DNA of 64,000 nucleotides from positions 62,001-126,000 of the forward strand of contig JAWKLQ010000028.1 of NCBI GenBank assembly GCA_041392665.1, read 5' to 3'. Each line of letters opens with the position of its first letter. Positions within the stretch are counted from its first letter, which is position 1. This DNA is from Flavilitoribacter sp020436695. Its GTDB lineage: Bacteria > Bacteroidota > Bacteroidia > Chitinophagales > Saprospiraceae. Positions 36,462-45,296 of this stretch are shown piece after piece. Made by a program: the position numbers and the translations under genes. Under the pieces are notes generated by a model that was not told the DNA's origin, did not search any database, and saw nothing but the letters and a program-made list of their open reading frames with translations.

Positions 36462-36482
36462 CTTTGTAATTCAAAGTACTTT
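36462..36482 (+). promoter_or_regulatory. Dyad operator upstream of the DoxX-like gene
   Basis: CTTTG-TAATT-CAAAG-TACTTT, matching the element before the radical SAM gene at 19 of 21 positions. It lies about 90 bases before the chosen start at 36570, which supports that start over the upstream ATG at 36459 that would overlap the operator. A weaker relative, TTTGAAATACAA, is at 36437-36448. Confidence 0.6.
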
Positions 36483-36569
36483 ACACACGTAATTCCCAGG
36501 ACACGAAACTTTAAGAACAATAGACGGGCAAAATACAACCATAAGTGGCCATCAACTTCCATTTCATCT

Positions 36570-37286
36570 ATGCGTATATCAAGCAGACTCCAACAGGTAT
36601 ATTATGAAGCAAAGGGAAACAAATGGTTCCATTACTTTGCTGTCTTTTGTCGCATCACTTTGGCGATCGGATTTATTATAGCAGGGATTGTAAAGATCAG
36701 AGGAGAACGATTCGCCAGCGGCTTACCCGTTAACAATCCGATGGGCCATTATCTGGAAGCGCTGCACCAAACCGAATACTACTATACCTTTATCGGCCTC
36801 GCGCAGTTGGTCATTGCGCTATTGTTACTCTTTCCGAGAACAGCACTTATCGGTGCGCTGATGTATTTTCCCATTATCCTGAATATTTGTATCCTGGCGT
36901 ATGCCGTCCGATTTGAAGGCACCCGGGTTACCACGTTTATGGTACTGGCCAATTTGTATCTCTTGTGTTGGGACTTCGACCGGATAAAATATATTTTACC
37001 TTTTAAACAAAAAAAAGAAGAGGATTACCCGGCAAGGAAAAAACCTTTGAGCAACAAATTCCCGTTCTGGTTTTTTGGAGGTGTTGCAGCTATTCTAGTC
37101 ACTATTGTGTATTTAAATATTATCCTCTATGACATTAGACCGGGCAATTCTGCGGAAGAATGTACCAATGGCTGTCCCGGCAATAAGGATACCCAAGCCT
37201 GTCTGGAATTTTGTGATTGCATTTACACGCAGGGCAAAACGCTTGACGCATGTCTGACCGAGTACAACAAAGCACTCGGTCACTAA
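36570..37286 (+). CDS. DoxX-like membrane protein with cysteine-rich C-terminus
   Basis: A 238-residue protein from ATG 36570. Four membrane helices (about 30-48, 75-95, 97-118, 120-140) with FIIAGIVKIRGERFASG resemble the DoxX/DoxD fold. A lysine-rich cytoplasmic loop, a fifth helix (WFFGGVAAILVTIVYLNIILY) and a short exported tail with seven cysteines (CTNGCPGNKDTQACLEFCDC..) follow. The tail could hold disulfides or a metal; the function is unknown. It shares its operator with the radical SAM gene at 35046, suggesting joint regulation. Confidence 0.75.
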   Translation: MRISSRLQQVYYEAKGNKWFHYFAVFCRITLAIGFIIAGIVKIRGERFASGLPVNNPMGHYLEALHQTEYYYTFIGLAQLVIALLLLFPRTALIGALMYFPIILNICILAYAVRFEGTRVTTFMVLANLYLLCWDFDRIKYILPFKQKKEEDYPARKKPLSNKFPFWFFGGVAAILVTIVYLNIILYDIRPGNSAEECTNGCPGNKDTQACLEFCDCIYTQGKTLDACLTEYNKALGH

Positions 37287-37352
37287 TTTGCTGTTGAGTC
37301 ACTTGCAAATGAAGCAGTTTTTATTTGCCGCTATCGGCAACAAGGTCTCTTC

Positions 37353-40007
37353 TCACTCCTGATTCAACGCTTTAATCGGGTTATTCATAGCCGCCCGCAG
37401 CGCCTGAAAGCTAACCGTCAACAAAGCAACGACCAAGGCGATCACTCCGGCCAGGGCGAAGATCTTCCAATTGATATCGATACGATATTCATAATCCTGC
37501 AGCCACTTGCGCATCAGATACCAGCCCAGGGGAATAGCAATGACCAGAGAGATCAATACCAGAGTCAGGAAGCTTTGGGTGAGTTTACCGAAAATATTCC
37601 CGACCGAAGCCCCGAGTACCTTGCGGATACTCATTTCCTTGCTGCGTTGTTCGGCCATGAATGCGGACAGGGCAAAGAGCCCAAGGCAGGCGACGATAAT
37701 AGCTAATACGGCAAAGCTGGTGAAAATGCGTCCCGTGCGTTGAATATCCGCATACATCAAAGCAAAGCCCTCATCCAGGAAGCTGTAGCGTATGGCCTGA
37801 TTGGGCGAAAATTTATCCCAGACCCGGGTCAGGGCATTAATGGTTTGCCGCATGTCATCGGCCTCTACTTTTACGGATACGGTAGCGGGGCTTTTCCCAA
37901 TGGCCAGACAAAGCCCTCTGATCTCGTTCTTCATATCCTCAAAATGGAAATCCTCCATCACCCCGATCACCTCGCTGACAAAGCCGGTGTTGGTGATGCG
38001 CTTGCCGATGGGATGGTCCAGCCCCAGGTCTTCGGCCAGCCGCTGATTGATGATCACCGCCTGTGAATCTGTAGGCATATCGATCGAGAAATCACGTCCT
38101 TCCACGATGTGGATGCCCAATGTTTTGATATAGTCGTGATCTACCCGCCAAAATTGGGCCGGTGCGGCAGGCTCTTCCTTAGTCTTCCCTTCCTTCCAGA
38201 AGCCATTGCCGTTCCTCTTCATACCATTGATGGGCAAATAGTCACTGATCGTCGCACTCGAAACTTCCGGCAATTGCAGAAGCTCCTTTTTGAAAGTCTT
38301 TATCCGGTCACCCATCGTATTGGAACCATGCAAAATCACCACCTGCTCTTTATCAAAGCCAATTTTTTTATTCAGTATATAACTCATTTGCCGGTAGATG
38401 ACAAAAGTCCCGATGATGAGCACTACCGAAGTGGTAAACTGGAACACCACCAGCGCATTGCGCATGCCGGCACTCTTTGATCCACGACTGAGTTGCCCTT
38501 TCAATACCTGGATAGGTCGAAAACCCGAGAGATATAAAGAGGGATAAATACCAGCCAGCAATCCGATGAAGACCGCCGAACTCAGTAAAACAGGGAGCAC
38601 CCACCAGGCGGTCCAGGGAATAACAAGTGCTTTTCCGGCTAACTGATTGAAGTATGGCAGCAACATCCAGGCCAGCAACATCCCCAGAACAAAAGAGAGC
38701 GCACTGTACAAGACTGATTCGGTAAGGAACTGCCCCATGATCTGTCGCCGGTAGGAGCCAACTACTTTTCGCAAGCCGACTTCCTTTGCCCGGTTGGCCG
38801 AGCGGGCGGTCGAAAGATTAATGAAATTGATACAGGCGATCAGGAGTATGAAACCAGCGATAGCCCCGAACAGCCAGACAAAGCGGATATCTCCATGTGT
38901 CATATAGTCCATAATGGCCTGTGACCGCAGGTGAATATCGGAGATCGGCTGCAATTCAAAAGACGCTTTATCCCGTATGGCTTCGGCATCTACCTTGCCC
39001 GCTTCCTTATCACTGGGTATCACATATTTATCCAGTATGGTCATCATCTTTCCCTCCAGTTCCTCGGCATCGGTGCCGGGTCGCAGCCGCACGTAGGTAG
39101 GGTAATTACTGGCCCGCCAAAAGTTTTGCTCACCGGGCCAGAATTCTACACCGGATAAGGTGATCAGAAAATTAAAGTCGAGATGAGAGTTGGCCGGAAA
39201 ATCCGCCATGACCGCACCAATAGTCAGAGGTTCATCTGCAATATCATCCAGAATCAACTCCTTTCCTACCGCATTTTCGTTAGGAAAGTATTTTTTGGCC
39301 TTGCTTTCGGAGATCACGATCTTATTGGGTTCCGTAAGTGCTTTGTTGGGATCGCCCTCCACGATGGGGACCTCCAGCATTTCCAGCAATTCCTGGTCAA
39401 AATAGGCAAAGCCGGTCTCGTAACTGTTCTGCGTTTCATCCGCCCGGCGAACCTCGCGATTGCCGGCTCCGAACAATTCGCTGGAATTGTACCGACCGGC
39501 GAGTTCTACCTCGGGATAGTCTTCTTTCAGTACTTTGGCCAGAGGGGCCGGAAAATGGACTCCTTTCAGAATATCGCCATCGTCCCTGAAAACACCCACG
39601 ATGCGGTAGAGCTGGTCGCCGTGTTCGTATTGTTGGTCATAACTGATCTCTTCCCGGATATAAAGACCGATGAGCAGGCAGGCGGCGATCCCGAGTGCAA
39701 AACCGCCGATCTTAACGGCAGAATACATCTTTTCCTTAAACAGATGCCGAAAGGCGATCTTGATATTACTTTTCAACATGACGGGTGATTGTAGATTTAA
39801 ATGTTTAATGGTTGACAGTCGGAAAGACCGGAATACGTCCCAGATGAAGCGACGTCGCGCCCGTTGGGGATTACCGTCTTCGGTCCTTTTATAAAATAGT
39901 TCGTAAGCATCTCCCTGGATCTCCTCCAGCAGTTCCGGCCGGCAATACCATTCCAGGAATTTATCGGCCCATTTTGGTGGTTGTGGGAATTGCTTGTTCG
40001 GGTGCAT
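37353..40007 (-). CDS. MacB/FtsX-like ABC transporter permease with N-terminal prefix domain
   Basis: An 884-residue permease. Residues 1-75 are the permease prefix domain (PKWADKFLEWYCRPELLEEIQGDAYELFYKR) found in Bacteroidota permeases partnered with PadR regulators. Then come a first membrane helix (KIGGFALGIAACLLIGLYI), a large periplasmic MacB core, three helices of the first FtsX domain (IRFVWLFGAIAGFILLIACINFINLSTA..RAKEVGLRKVVG), a second core and a second FtsX domain ending ALRAAMNNPIKALNQE. It should carry lipids, peptides or drugs with an ATPase that is not encoded nearby. The PadR gene lies just upstream on the same strand. Confidence 0.9.
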   Translation of the reverse strand: MHPNKQFPQPPKWADKFLEWYCRPELLEEIQGDAYELFYKRTEDGNPQRARRRFIWDVFRSFRLSTIKHLNLQSPVMLKSNIKIAFRHLFKEKMYSAVKIGGFALGIAACLLIGLYIREEISYDQQYEHGDQLYRIVGVFRDDGDILKGVHFPAPLAKVLKEDYPEVELAGRYNSSELFGAGNREVRRADETQNSYETGFAYFDQELLEMLEVPIVEGDPNKALTEPNKIVISESKAKKYFPNENAVGKELILDDIADEPLTIGAVMADFPANSHLDFNFLITLSGVEFWPGEQNFWRASNYPTYVRLRPGTDAEELEGKMMTILDKYVIPSDKEAGKVDAEAIRDKASFELQPISDIHLRSQAIMDYMTHGDIRFVWLFGAIAGFILLIACINFINLSTARSANRAKEVGLRKVVGSYRRQIMGQFLTESVLYSALSFVLGMLLAWMLLPYFNQLAGKALVIPWTAWWVLPVLLSSAVFIGLLAGIYPSLYLSGFRPIQVLKGQLSRGSKSAGMRNALVVFQFTTSVVLIIGTFVIYRQMSYILNKKIGFDKEQVVILHGSNTMGDRIKTFKKELLQLPEVSSATISDYLPINGMKRNGNGFWKEGKTKEEPAAPAQFWRVDHDYIKTLGIHIVEGRDFSIDMPTDSQAVIINQRLAEDLGLDHPIGKRITNTGFVSEVIGVMEDFHFEDMKNEIRGLCLAIGKSPATVSVKVEADDMRQTINALTRVWDKFSPNQAIRYSFLDEGFALMYADIQRTGRIFTSFAVLAIIVACLGLFALSAFMAEQRSKEMSIRKVLGASVGNIFGKLTQSFLTLVLISLVIAIPLGWYLMRKWLQDYEYRIDINWKIFALAGVIALVVALLTVSFQALRAAMNNPIKALNQE

Positions 40008-40012
40008 CTTTG

Positions 40013-40047
40013 ATGTTATGATGTTACAATGCTGTGATACTGTGATG
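40013..40047. repeat. Octamer array family 1, left arm (permease/PadR spacer)
   Basis: Imperfect tandem units of eight bases: ATGTTATG, ATGTTACA, ATGCTGTG, ATACTGTG, then ATG. It starts five bases beyond the permease start codon on the upstream side. The complementary array is at 40207-40246. Confidence 0.7.
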
Positions 40048-40206
40048 GGCCATCGTATGGCAAAAAGTCATAGTTATTACATCAAATCATATTATACTGA
40101 CGTTCACCTGGTTTTCCCGACTGAAGTACAGGCATTTGTGCAAAACACAAGCGGCGAGGGCAGCATATGCGAATGCGAGCATCAATAACATCTCCTGTAT
40201 GCCAGA

Positions 40207-40246
40207 ACATCGCAGCATTGCAGTATCTCAGCATTGTAGTATCAAT
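40207..40246. repeat. Octamer array family 1, right arm (permease/PadR spacer)
   Basis: Five units: ACATCGCA, GCATTGCA, GTATCTCA, GCATTGTA, GTATCAAT, the reverse-complement sense of the left arm. The last unit includes the stop codon of the PadR gene. Confidence 0.7.
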
Positions 40247-40562
40247 TAAATCCGGGAATTTGCCGCCAAAGATTTACCCGCACGTCCCGTACCTGCTCCA
40301 GCGCCATACTTCCCTCCTGCGTAATACTGAACAGGCGTTTGCGCCGGCCGCCCCGCTCAGCAGTAGCCTCACTCCAATCCGAACGGACATAGCCCTTGGA
40401 TTCCAGCCTTCGGAGTGCCGCGTGTACTGCACTGATATTAACTGCACGATCTGCTTCACTTTCCAGTCTTTCCATCACCGCAACACCGTACGCCTCTCCT
40501 TTCATCATGGCTACGATCAGTAGTACCAGTTCTTCGAATTCTCCGAGATAGATCCTTTCCAT
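40242..40562 (-). CDS. PadR-family transcriptional regulator
   Basis: A 106-residue winged-helix protein from ATG 40562 (an ATG at 40604 would add 14 unrelated residues). LGEFEELVLLIVAMMKGEAYGVAVMERLE and ISAVHAALRRLESKGYVRSDW are the PadR DNA-binding core, followed by the wing GGRRKRLFSITQEG. Together with the prefix-domain permease downstream it forms a known Bacteroidota gene pair in which PadR is expected to repress its own transporter. An octamer array separates the two genes. Confidence 0.92.
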   Translation of the reverse strand: MERIYLGEFEELVLLIVAMMKGEAYGVAVMERLESEADRAVNISAVHAALRRLESKGYVRSDWSEATAERGGRRKRLFSITQEGSMALEQVRDVRVNLWRQIPGFN

Positions 40563-40745
40563 GTTATAACATTTACAAAAGTAAAAGTAATTCATATCTT
40601 TCACATTTGCAAATCTTATAGATAAAAGGGCGGCAATTTACCGATCAAGCAGCAAAATAGTTTATATTTATAGCCACCAAATTGCAGGTCAACCTTCCAT
40701 CAATACAGCAGCCAACACTGAACGCCGTAACCTAAAACAACATCC

Positions 40746-41129
40746 ATGAGTACACTGGTAAAAGATTTCATGAAGCAGCCGGTCACTTCCCTGGCGTTGC
40801 CCAATGATGTGGGTACCGCGCGCGATCTGATGCATCGGAAAAGCTGTCATGCTATTCCGCTGGTTGAGGTCTCTGACAGTAAGGAGATCCAAATCCGCGG
40901 CATGGTTACTTCCGACGACCTGGTCGGAGTGTATGACGATACCATAGACATTCAACAGGTAATGAGTACGGAAGTCCTTTCTATTGCGCCACAGTCCTCT
41001 GCACAGGAGGCTGCGAAAAAAATGCTGGACCACGAGTTGCATCACCTGCTGGTAATGGATAACGGCCGGATAGTCGGTATGATCAGTTCGCTTGACTTTG
41101 TGACGCTGATAGCCAAAAACGGGATTTAA
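40746..41129 (+). CDS. Two-CBS-domain protein
   Basis: A 127-residue protein made only of a tandem CBS pair: MKQPVTSLALPNDVGTARDLMHRKSCHAIPLVE..GMVTSDDLVG and MSTEVLSIAPQSSAQEAAKKMLDHELHHLLVMDNGRIVGMISSLDFVTLI. CBS pairs bind adenosine nucleotides and regulate partner proteins. No partner is fused. It lies 77 bases upstream of rlmN on the same strand. Confidence 0.92.
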   Translation: MSTLVKDFMKQPVTSLALPNDVGTARDLMHRKSCHAIPLVEVSDSKEIQIRGMVTSDDLVGVYDDTIDIQQVMSTEVLSIAPQSSAQEAAKKMLDHELHHLLVMDNGRIVGMISSLDFVTLIAKNGI

Positions 41130-41206
41130 TACATGATCAGATAAACTGTATCTCCGAACATCCCCGCACCGGACACCGAATACCGAATATGTAGTATCTT
41201 TGCATC

Positions 41207-42259
41207 ATGGATATTGCAACCGGCAAAAAGGATATACGGCAAATGAGCCAGGCGGAACTGGCAGACCTGTTTGTGGGCATGGGAGAACCCAAATTCCGGG
41301 CAAAACAGGTATATCAGTGGCTTTGGGAAAAAGGCGTTCGTTCCTTCGAAGAGATGACCAATCTGTCGAAGACACTGCGCGAGAAACTGGATCAGCATTT
41401 CGTGATCAACGGAATTGTAGCCGATAAGATACAACACAGTGTAGATGGCACCATCAAATCCAGATTCCGTCTGCACGACGGACATCTGGTGGAATCGGTA
41501 TTGATCCCGGTACCGGCCGAGAATCGTTACACCGTTTGTGTTTCCTGCCAAGTAGGTTGTAGCCTAACCTGTACCTTCTGTGCTACCGGGCGTATGAAGC
41601 GGGTCCGAAATCTGGATGCCGCAGAGATCTACGATCAGGTCGTACTCGTCAATCAGCAATCTTTGGAAGCTTACGGTCATCCACTCACCAACATCGTGTA
41701 CATGGGCATGGGTGAGCCGTTGCTTGCTTACAACAACGTTATGGACAGCATCGAACGCATCACCGCACCGGATGGGCTTAATATGTCCCCACGACGGATT
41801 ACCGTAAGTACGGCCGGTATTGCCAAGATGATCAAAAAACTGGCGGATGATGAAGTGAGGTTCAATCTGGCCCTTTCTCTGCACGCTGCGGATGATGCCA
41901 AGCGAAATGAGATCATGCCCATCAACGAGCAGAACAATCTGGAGGCTCTTTTAGAATCGCTTACGTATTTCCACCGCCAGACGCGCAACCGGATCAGCTA
42001 CGAATACATCGCCTTTCAGAATTTCAACGACAGTCTCGAAGATGCAGCCCAGCTTGCCAAGCTCTGCCGGAATTTTCCGGTACGCATCAACATCATCGAG
42101 TACAATCCCATCGACGGAGCTCCCTTCCTCAAATCCACCGAGCACCGCATCGATGACTTTGCCAAATATCTGCGGGATCAAGGCATCATGGTAACTGTTC
42201 GGCGCAGCCGGGGGCGGGATATCGATGCGGCCTGCGGGCAGTTGGCGAATAAGGAGTAA
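41207..42259 (+). CDS. rlmN: 23S rRNA (adenine2503-C2)-methyltransferase RlmN
   Basis: A 350-residue radical SAM enzyme that methylates A2503 of 23S rRNA and A37 of some tRNAs. The cluster motif is C118-x3-C122-x2-C125 (CSLTCTFC). GMGEPLLAYNNV, the glycine-rich SAM region, and the C-terminal VRRSRGRDIDAACGQL follow; C343 corresponds to the methyl-carrying cysteine near the end of RlmN. The N-terminal RAKQVYQWLWEKGVRSFEEMTNLSKTLRE is the usual RNA-binding domain. Length and motifs fit the family fully. Confidence 0.97.
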   Translation: MDIATGKKDIRQMSQAELADLFVGMGEPKFRAKQVYQWLWEKGVRSFEEMTNLSKTLREKLDQHFVINGIVADKIQHSVDGTIKSRFRLHDGHLVESVLIPVPAENRYTVCVSCQVGCSLTCTFCATGRMKRVRNLDAAEIYDQVVLVNQQSLEAYGHPLTNIVYMGMGEPLLAYNNVMDSIERITAPDGLNMSPRRITVSTAGIAKMIKKLADDEVRFNLALSLHAADDAKRNEIMPINEQNNLEALLESLTYFHRQTRNRISYEYIAFQNFNDSLEDAAQLAKLCRNFPVRINIIEYNPIDGAPFLKSTEHRIDDFAKYLRDQGIMVTVRRSRGRDIDAACGQLANKE

Positions 42260-42264
42260 ATGGG

Positions 42265-42304
42265 GGTGTTCAGGTGTTCGTGTATTAACGTGCTCATGTA
42301 TTAG
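42265..42304. repeat. Octamer array family 2 after rlmN
   Basis: Imperfect eight-base units: GGTGTTCA, GGTGTTCG, TGTATTAA, CGTGCTCA, TGTATTAG. It begins five bases past the rlmN stop. Related to the better-preserved array at 49118-49157. Confidence 0.55.
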
Positions 42305-42502
42305 ATTCAATGGCCGCATTATATGAATTAGTGCTGTCACGCTAAGGATTGCAGTAAGCTCCTGTGCTTGTGCTTGATCTTATATTTATCTCAGCAATAT
42401 AAATTTTCAATCTGCAACACAAGAAAGAGGTAACCCTCTATGTCATTCACCTTTTTCAAGAAAATCCCTATTTTCGGTATCCAATCATCCAAACCGCTCA
42501 CG

Positions 42503-43975
42503 ATGAAACTTAGAACAAAGCAGACTACGCAATTCCTTTTTTTATTTGTTCTTCTGCTGATCAGCAGTTGTAAAAAAGACCCTGTTGTTCCGCCTAACCC
42601 TAATCCTGGCGGCGGATCATTTGCCGTGGACATCGGCGATAGTGAGATCCCTTATCTGGTAGTTGATACAAAAGGGGATCAGATACTGAACGAACCGAAA
42701 ATCCCAGCCGAGCTCCATTTATACATCGACAAAGCTGAAGTGCTGAGCACCAATATCGGCATCGAATACCGGGGTTCCACCTCTTACCGTATCTCCAACA
42801 AGAAATCCTACGGTATAGAGACCTGGGATGCCGACGGCAATGATATCGACCTCTCCTTCTTTGGCTTTCCGGAAGAAGAAGACTGGATCATCAACGGGCA
42901 CATCGTCAATTTACAGGATAAATACATTTTCGACCGTACCCTGATGTATCATTATCTGGGCTACCAGCTTTTCCGCGATATGGGTAGGTATGCCAGCCGC
43001 TCAAAATTCGTAGAACTGGAGATCAACGGCAGTTATCAGGGAGTCTATGTGTTTATGGAAAAGCTGAAAAGGGACAACAACCGGATCGATATTAAATCAC
43101 TTAAGCCCACCGATGAAGATCCCGACAAAATTACCGGCGGTTACATTCTGAAGATCGATAAAACTGCCGGTGGTGATCTGGCTATCGATCAGCCGCTGGA
43201 TTATTTTGATAACAACTGGCAGGATGACGCCCGCTACACTCCGGACATCAGCTTTCGTTCCCGGTACGACATCAATGGACAGCCCATCGATTTCGAGCCT
43301 TACGGCCCACCCTATCATTCGAATCAGTATCTGGAGACCTATTTTCTATACGAATACCCGGCAGCGGATGAGATCACCACTGCCCAGAAGGACTACATCC
43401 AGGATTATATCGACCAGTTTGAAACAGCTTTGCTAACCGATGATTTCAATACCGATACCCGCACCTATCTGAATTACATCGACCTCAGCAGCTTTGTCGA
43501 TTTTTTCATAATCAATGAGCTATGTCGCAATGTGGATGGCTATCGCCTCAGTACTTACATGTACAAAGACCGGGGCGAAAAGCTGAAAATGGGTCCCATC
43601 TGGGATCTCAATATCGGATACGATACCGGCGACCGCATTCCGTGGGACGGATGGGTGATCAACTACAATCAATACGTGAGCAATGATGCCTGGATGTTGC
43701 CTTTCTGGTGGCCCCGTCTAATGGAAGATCCTCAGTTCCGATCAGCCCTTAAAGATCGCTGGAACGAACTCCGCGCCGGCACATTGAGCACTTCAAGGAT
43801 ACTGGGTATCGTGGATCAAACGGCGGGCTATCTGAAAGATAATGGGGCCATTAGCCGCAATTACACGAAATGGGACATTGGTACACCAGTAGATTACGAC
43901 GGCGCCATTGAAAGCCTGAAGAATTTCCTGCAGGTGCGCACGCAATGGATGGATGAACAGATCGGTTCCTTCTAA
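42503..43975 (+). CDS. CotH-kinase-like lipoprotein
   Basis: A 490-residue protein from ATG 42503; the upstream in-frame ATG at 42440 would place 21 residues before the lipoprotein signal. The lipobox LLISSC sets Cys23. The CotH domain covers about 45-430: IEYRGSTSYRISNKKSYGIE, EEDWIINGHIVNLQDKYIFDRTLMYHYL, FVELEINGSYQGVYVFMEKLKRDNNRIDI and KMGPIWDLNIGYD are the usual blocks, the last holding the metal-binding aspartate region. Bacillus CotH is an atypical protein kinase of spore coat proteins; bacterial lipoprotein relatives may act on the surface. Substrate unknown. Confidence 0.9.
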   Translation: MKLRTKQTTQFLFLFVLLLISSCKKDPVVPPNPNPGGGSFAVDIGDSEIPYLVVDTKGDQILNEPKIPAELHLYIDKAEVLSTNIGIEYRGSTSYRISNKKSYGIETWDADGNDIDLSFFGFPEEEDWIINGHIVNLQDKYIFDRTLMYHYLGYQLFRDMGRYASRSKFVELEINGSYQGVYVFMEKLKRDNNRIDIKSLKPTDEDPDKITGGYILKIDKTAGGDLAIDQPLDYFDNNWQDDARYTPDISFRSRYDINGQPIDFEPYGPPYHSNQYLETYFLYEYPAADEITTAQKDYIQDYIDQFETALLTDDFNTDTRTYLNYIDLSSFVDFFIINELCRNVDGYRLSTYMYKDRGEKLKMGPIWDLNIGYDTGDRIPWDGWVINYNQYVSNDAWMLPFWWPRLMEDPQFRSALKDRWNELRAGTLSTSRILGIVDQTAGYLKDNGAISRNYTKWDIGTPVDYDGAIESLKNFLQVRTQWMDEQIGSF

Positions 43976-43986
43976 TTATATCTGCA

Positions 43987-44811
43987 TTAGGAGGCAGACG
44001 TTCGGTTCTTATGATATCGCTTCACCTGATTGATCCAGTTGAGGATGAAATTTTTTATCGGATACTCAAATATTTCATCCATTTGACTTTCATCGATCCT
44101 TACTATCCCCCATTCCTGTTTATCGTCGTGGATCAGGCCTTCGTTTCTTAGCGATTTGTCTTTGAAAATGATCAACGGGAGATCCAGCGAACGTGCGATG
44201 GCCGCTTCGATATGCAACCAGGCGCTGGGAAAACATTTATCGTTGATCTTGCTTTCCTGCTGGCTTCCCCTTTTCTCGGCCCCTTCGCTTACGAAAAATC
44301 TTTCCAAAGCAAGTACGAAACAGCCATTCGAAAGTTTTAACTCTTCCACAATGGGCAGAATGGGATCATTATCATTCCAGGCCTTTAAGGTCTCCAGTTT
44401 GATACCGTTACTTTTGAAATAGTCCACCAGCTTATTGATATAATTTTGCTGGTGATCATTATGTGGGCTGGCAACGCTGAAAAATACTTTGATCTCTTCT
44501 CCACTATCGGCATGGTAGGTCGTAGTCTCCCCGAAAGTTTGTTCCTTATACTTTAGATACTCTTTTTTGGATCGGAGTAATTGCAGGATATTGGACCGCA
44601 GTTGATTCAGTACCAGGTCTACCTTCGGGCTCTCCACCAGACCGCTCCTTTCTTTTTCCAGGATAGCATGATAATTAGCCGACTGGATAGTGATCTGATC
44701 CAGATCCGAATCATCTTTAAAAAAGCTGTTTAAAAGAGTGATGGATTCCTCTAACTTATTCAGGGAAATTAAGGCTCTTATTTCCTCTTCTAACTGCTCA
44801 AAAGTCATCAA
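43987..44811 (-). CDS. EAD-like helical domain fused to a TIR-like domain
   Basis: A 274-residue cytoplasmic protein. Residues 1-82 form a helical bundle (LEEEIRALISLNKLEESITLLNSF..LNQLRSNILQLL) of the EAD11 type, similar in layout to the N-terminus of the macro-domain protein at 27021. Residues about 105-265 look like a TIR/nucleoside-deoxyribosyltransferase-like fold: IKVFFSVASPHNDHQQNYI, a central DNDPILPIVEEL, and SAWLHIEAAIA with E202 at the position of the catalytic glutamate of NAD-cleaving TIR domains. It would be an NADase effector recruited through its EAD. Its neighbour is a small unknown gene 20 bases upstream. Confidence 0.62.
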   Translation of the reverse strand: MMTFEQLEEEIRALISLNKLEESITLLNSFFKDDSDLDQITIQSANYHAILEKERSGLVESPKVDLVLNQLRSNILQLLRSKKEYLKYKEQTFGETTTYHADSGEEIKVFFSVASPHNDHQQNYINKLVDYFKSNGIKLETLKAWNDNDPILPIVEELKLSNGCFVLALERFFVSEGAEKRGSQQESKINDKCFPSAWLHIEAAIARSLDLPLIIFKDKSLRNEGLIHDDKQEWGIVRIDESQMDEIFEYPIKNFILNWINQVKRYHKNRTSAS

Positions 44812-44831
44812 CTAAAAGTTTCTCGATAAAT

Positions 44832-45191
44832 TTAGATATCCTCCCGCTCGATCTCTTCATCCACTGTGTCGAATACCATGGTCTGAATAGAGATCACAAA
44901 CCAGGTACGGAACATTTCCCAGGTGAAAGGTTCCGGCCAGTCTTCCGTATCGGTACACCATTCCAGCAACTCTTCATCGAGGATCGGTCTGAAATTGTAC
45001 TTGAGCCATTCAATACTTTCCTCCAGGTCTTCCGTTGCAGGGATCAGATAGATATTGGCATTTTCATGTGCCAGTGGATGCTCCAGTCGTTCCGGTTGAT
45101 CATCGGGAAAAACGTGGTTGACCCAATCGATCAGCGGTTGCTTCGGGGCCAGATAAAGTACGTTACGGTTAGGTATATTCAGAATTTCCAT
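44832..45191 (-). CDS. Unknown conserved-looking cytoplasmic protein
   Basis: A 119-residue acidic protein with four tryptophans in the second half (WLKYNFRPILDEELLEWCTDTEDWPEPFTWEMFRTWF). No signal peptide, membrane segment or known motif. It lies 20 bases upstream of the EAD/TIR-like gene on the same strand, close enough for one transcript, so a link to that protein (partner or immunity) is possible but not shown. Confidence 0.75.
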   Translation of the reverse strand: MEILNIPNRNVLYLAPKQPLIDWVNHVFPDDQPERLEHPLAHENANIYLIPATEDLEESIEWLKYNFRPILDEELLEWCTDTEDWPEPFTWEMFRTWFVISIQTMVFDTVDEEIEREDI

Positions 45192-45296
45192 GCCGGCTTG
45201 CTTTTAACCGGACACAATTTATGTTAAAATTGCGACTTCTTCTGCAATTCATTGACGGCAAAGTTTACAAATAACTCAGGATTTAAATCACATTCC

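Noticed and set aside
40013..40246. A CRISPR array made by the octamer units
   Set aside because: Units are eight bases, contiguous, and imperfect, with no spacers and no cas genes.
45252..45296. A TTG start for the FGGY kinase
   Set aside because: It adds 15 residues unlike the family; the ATG at 45297 directly precedes the first strand of the fold.
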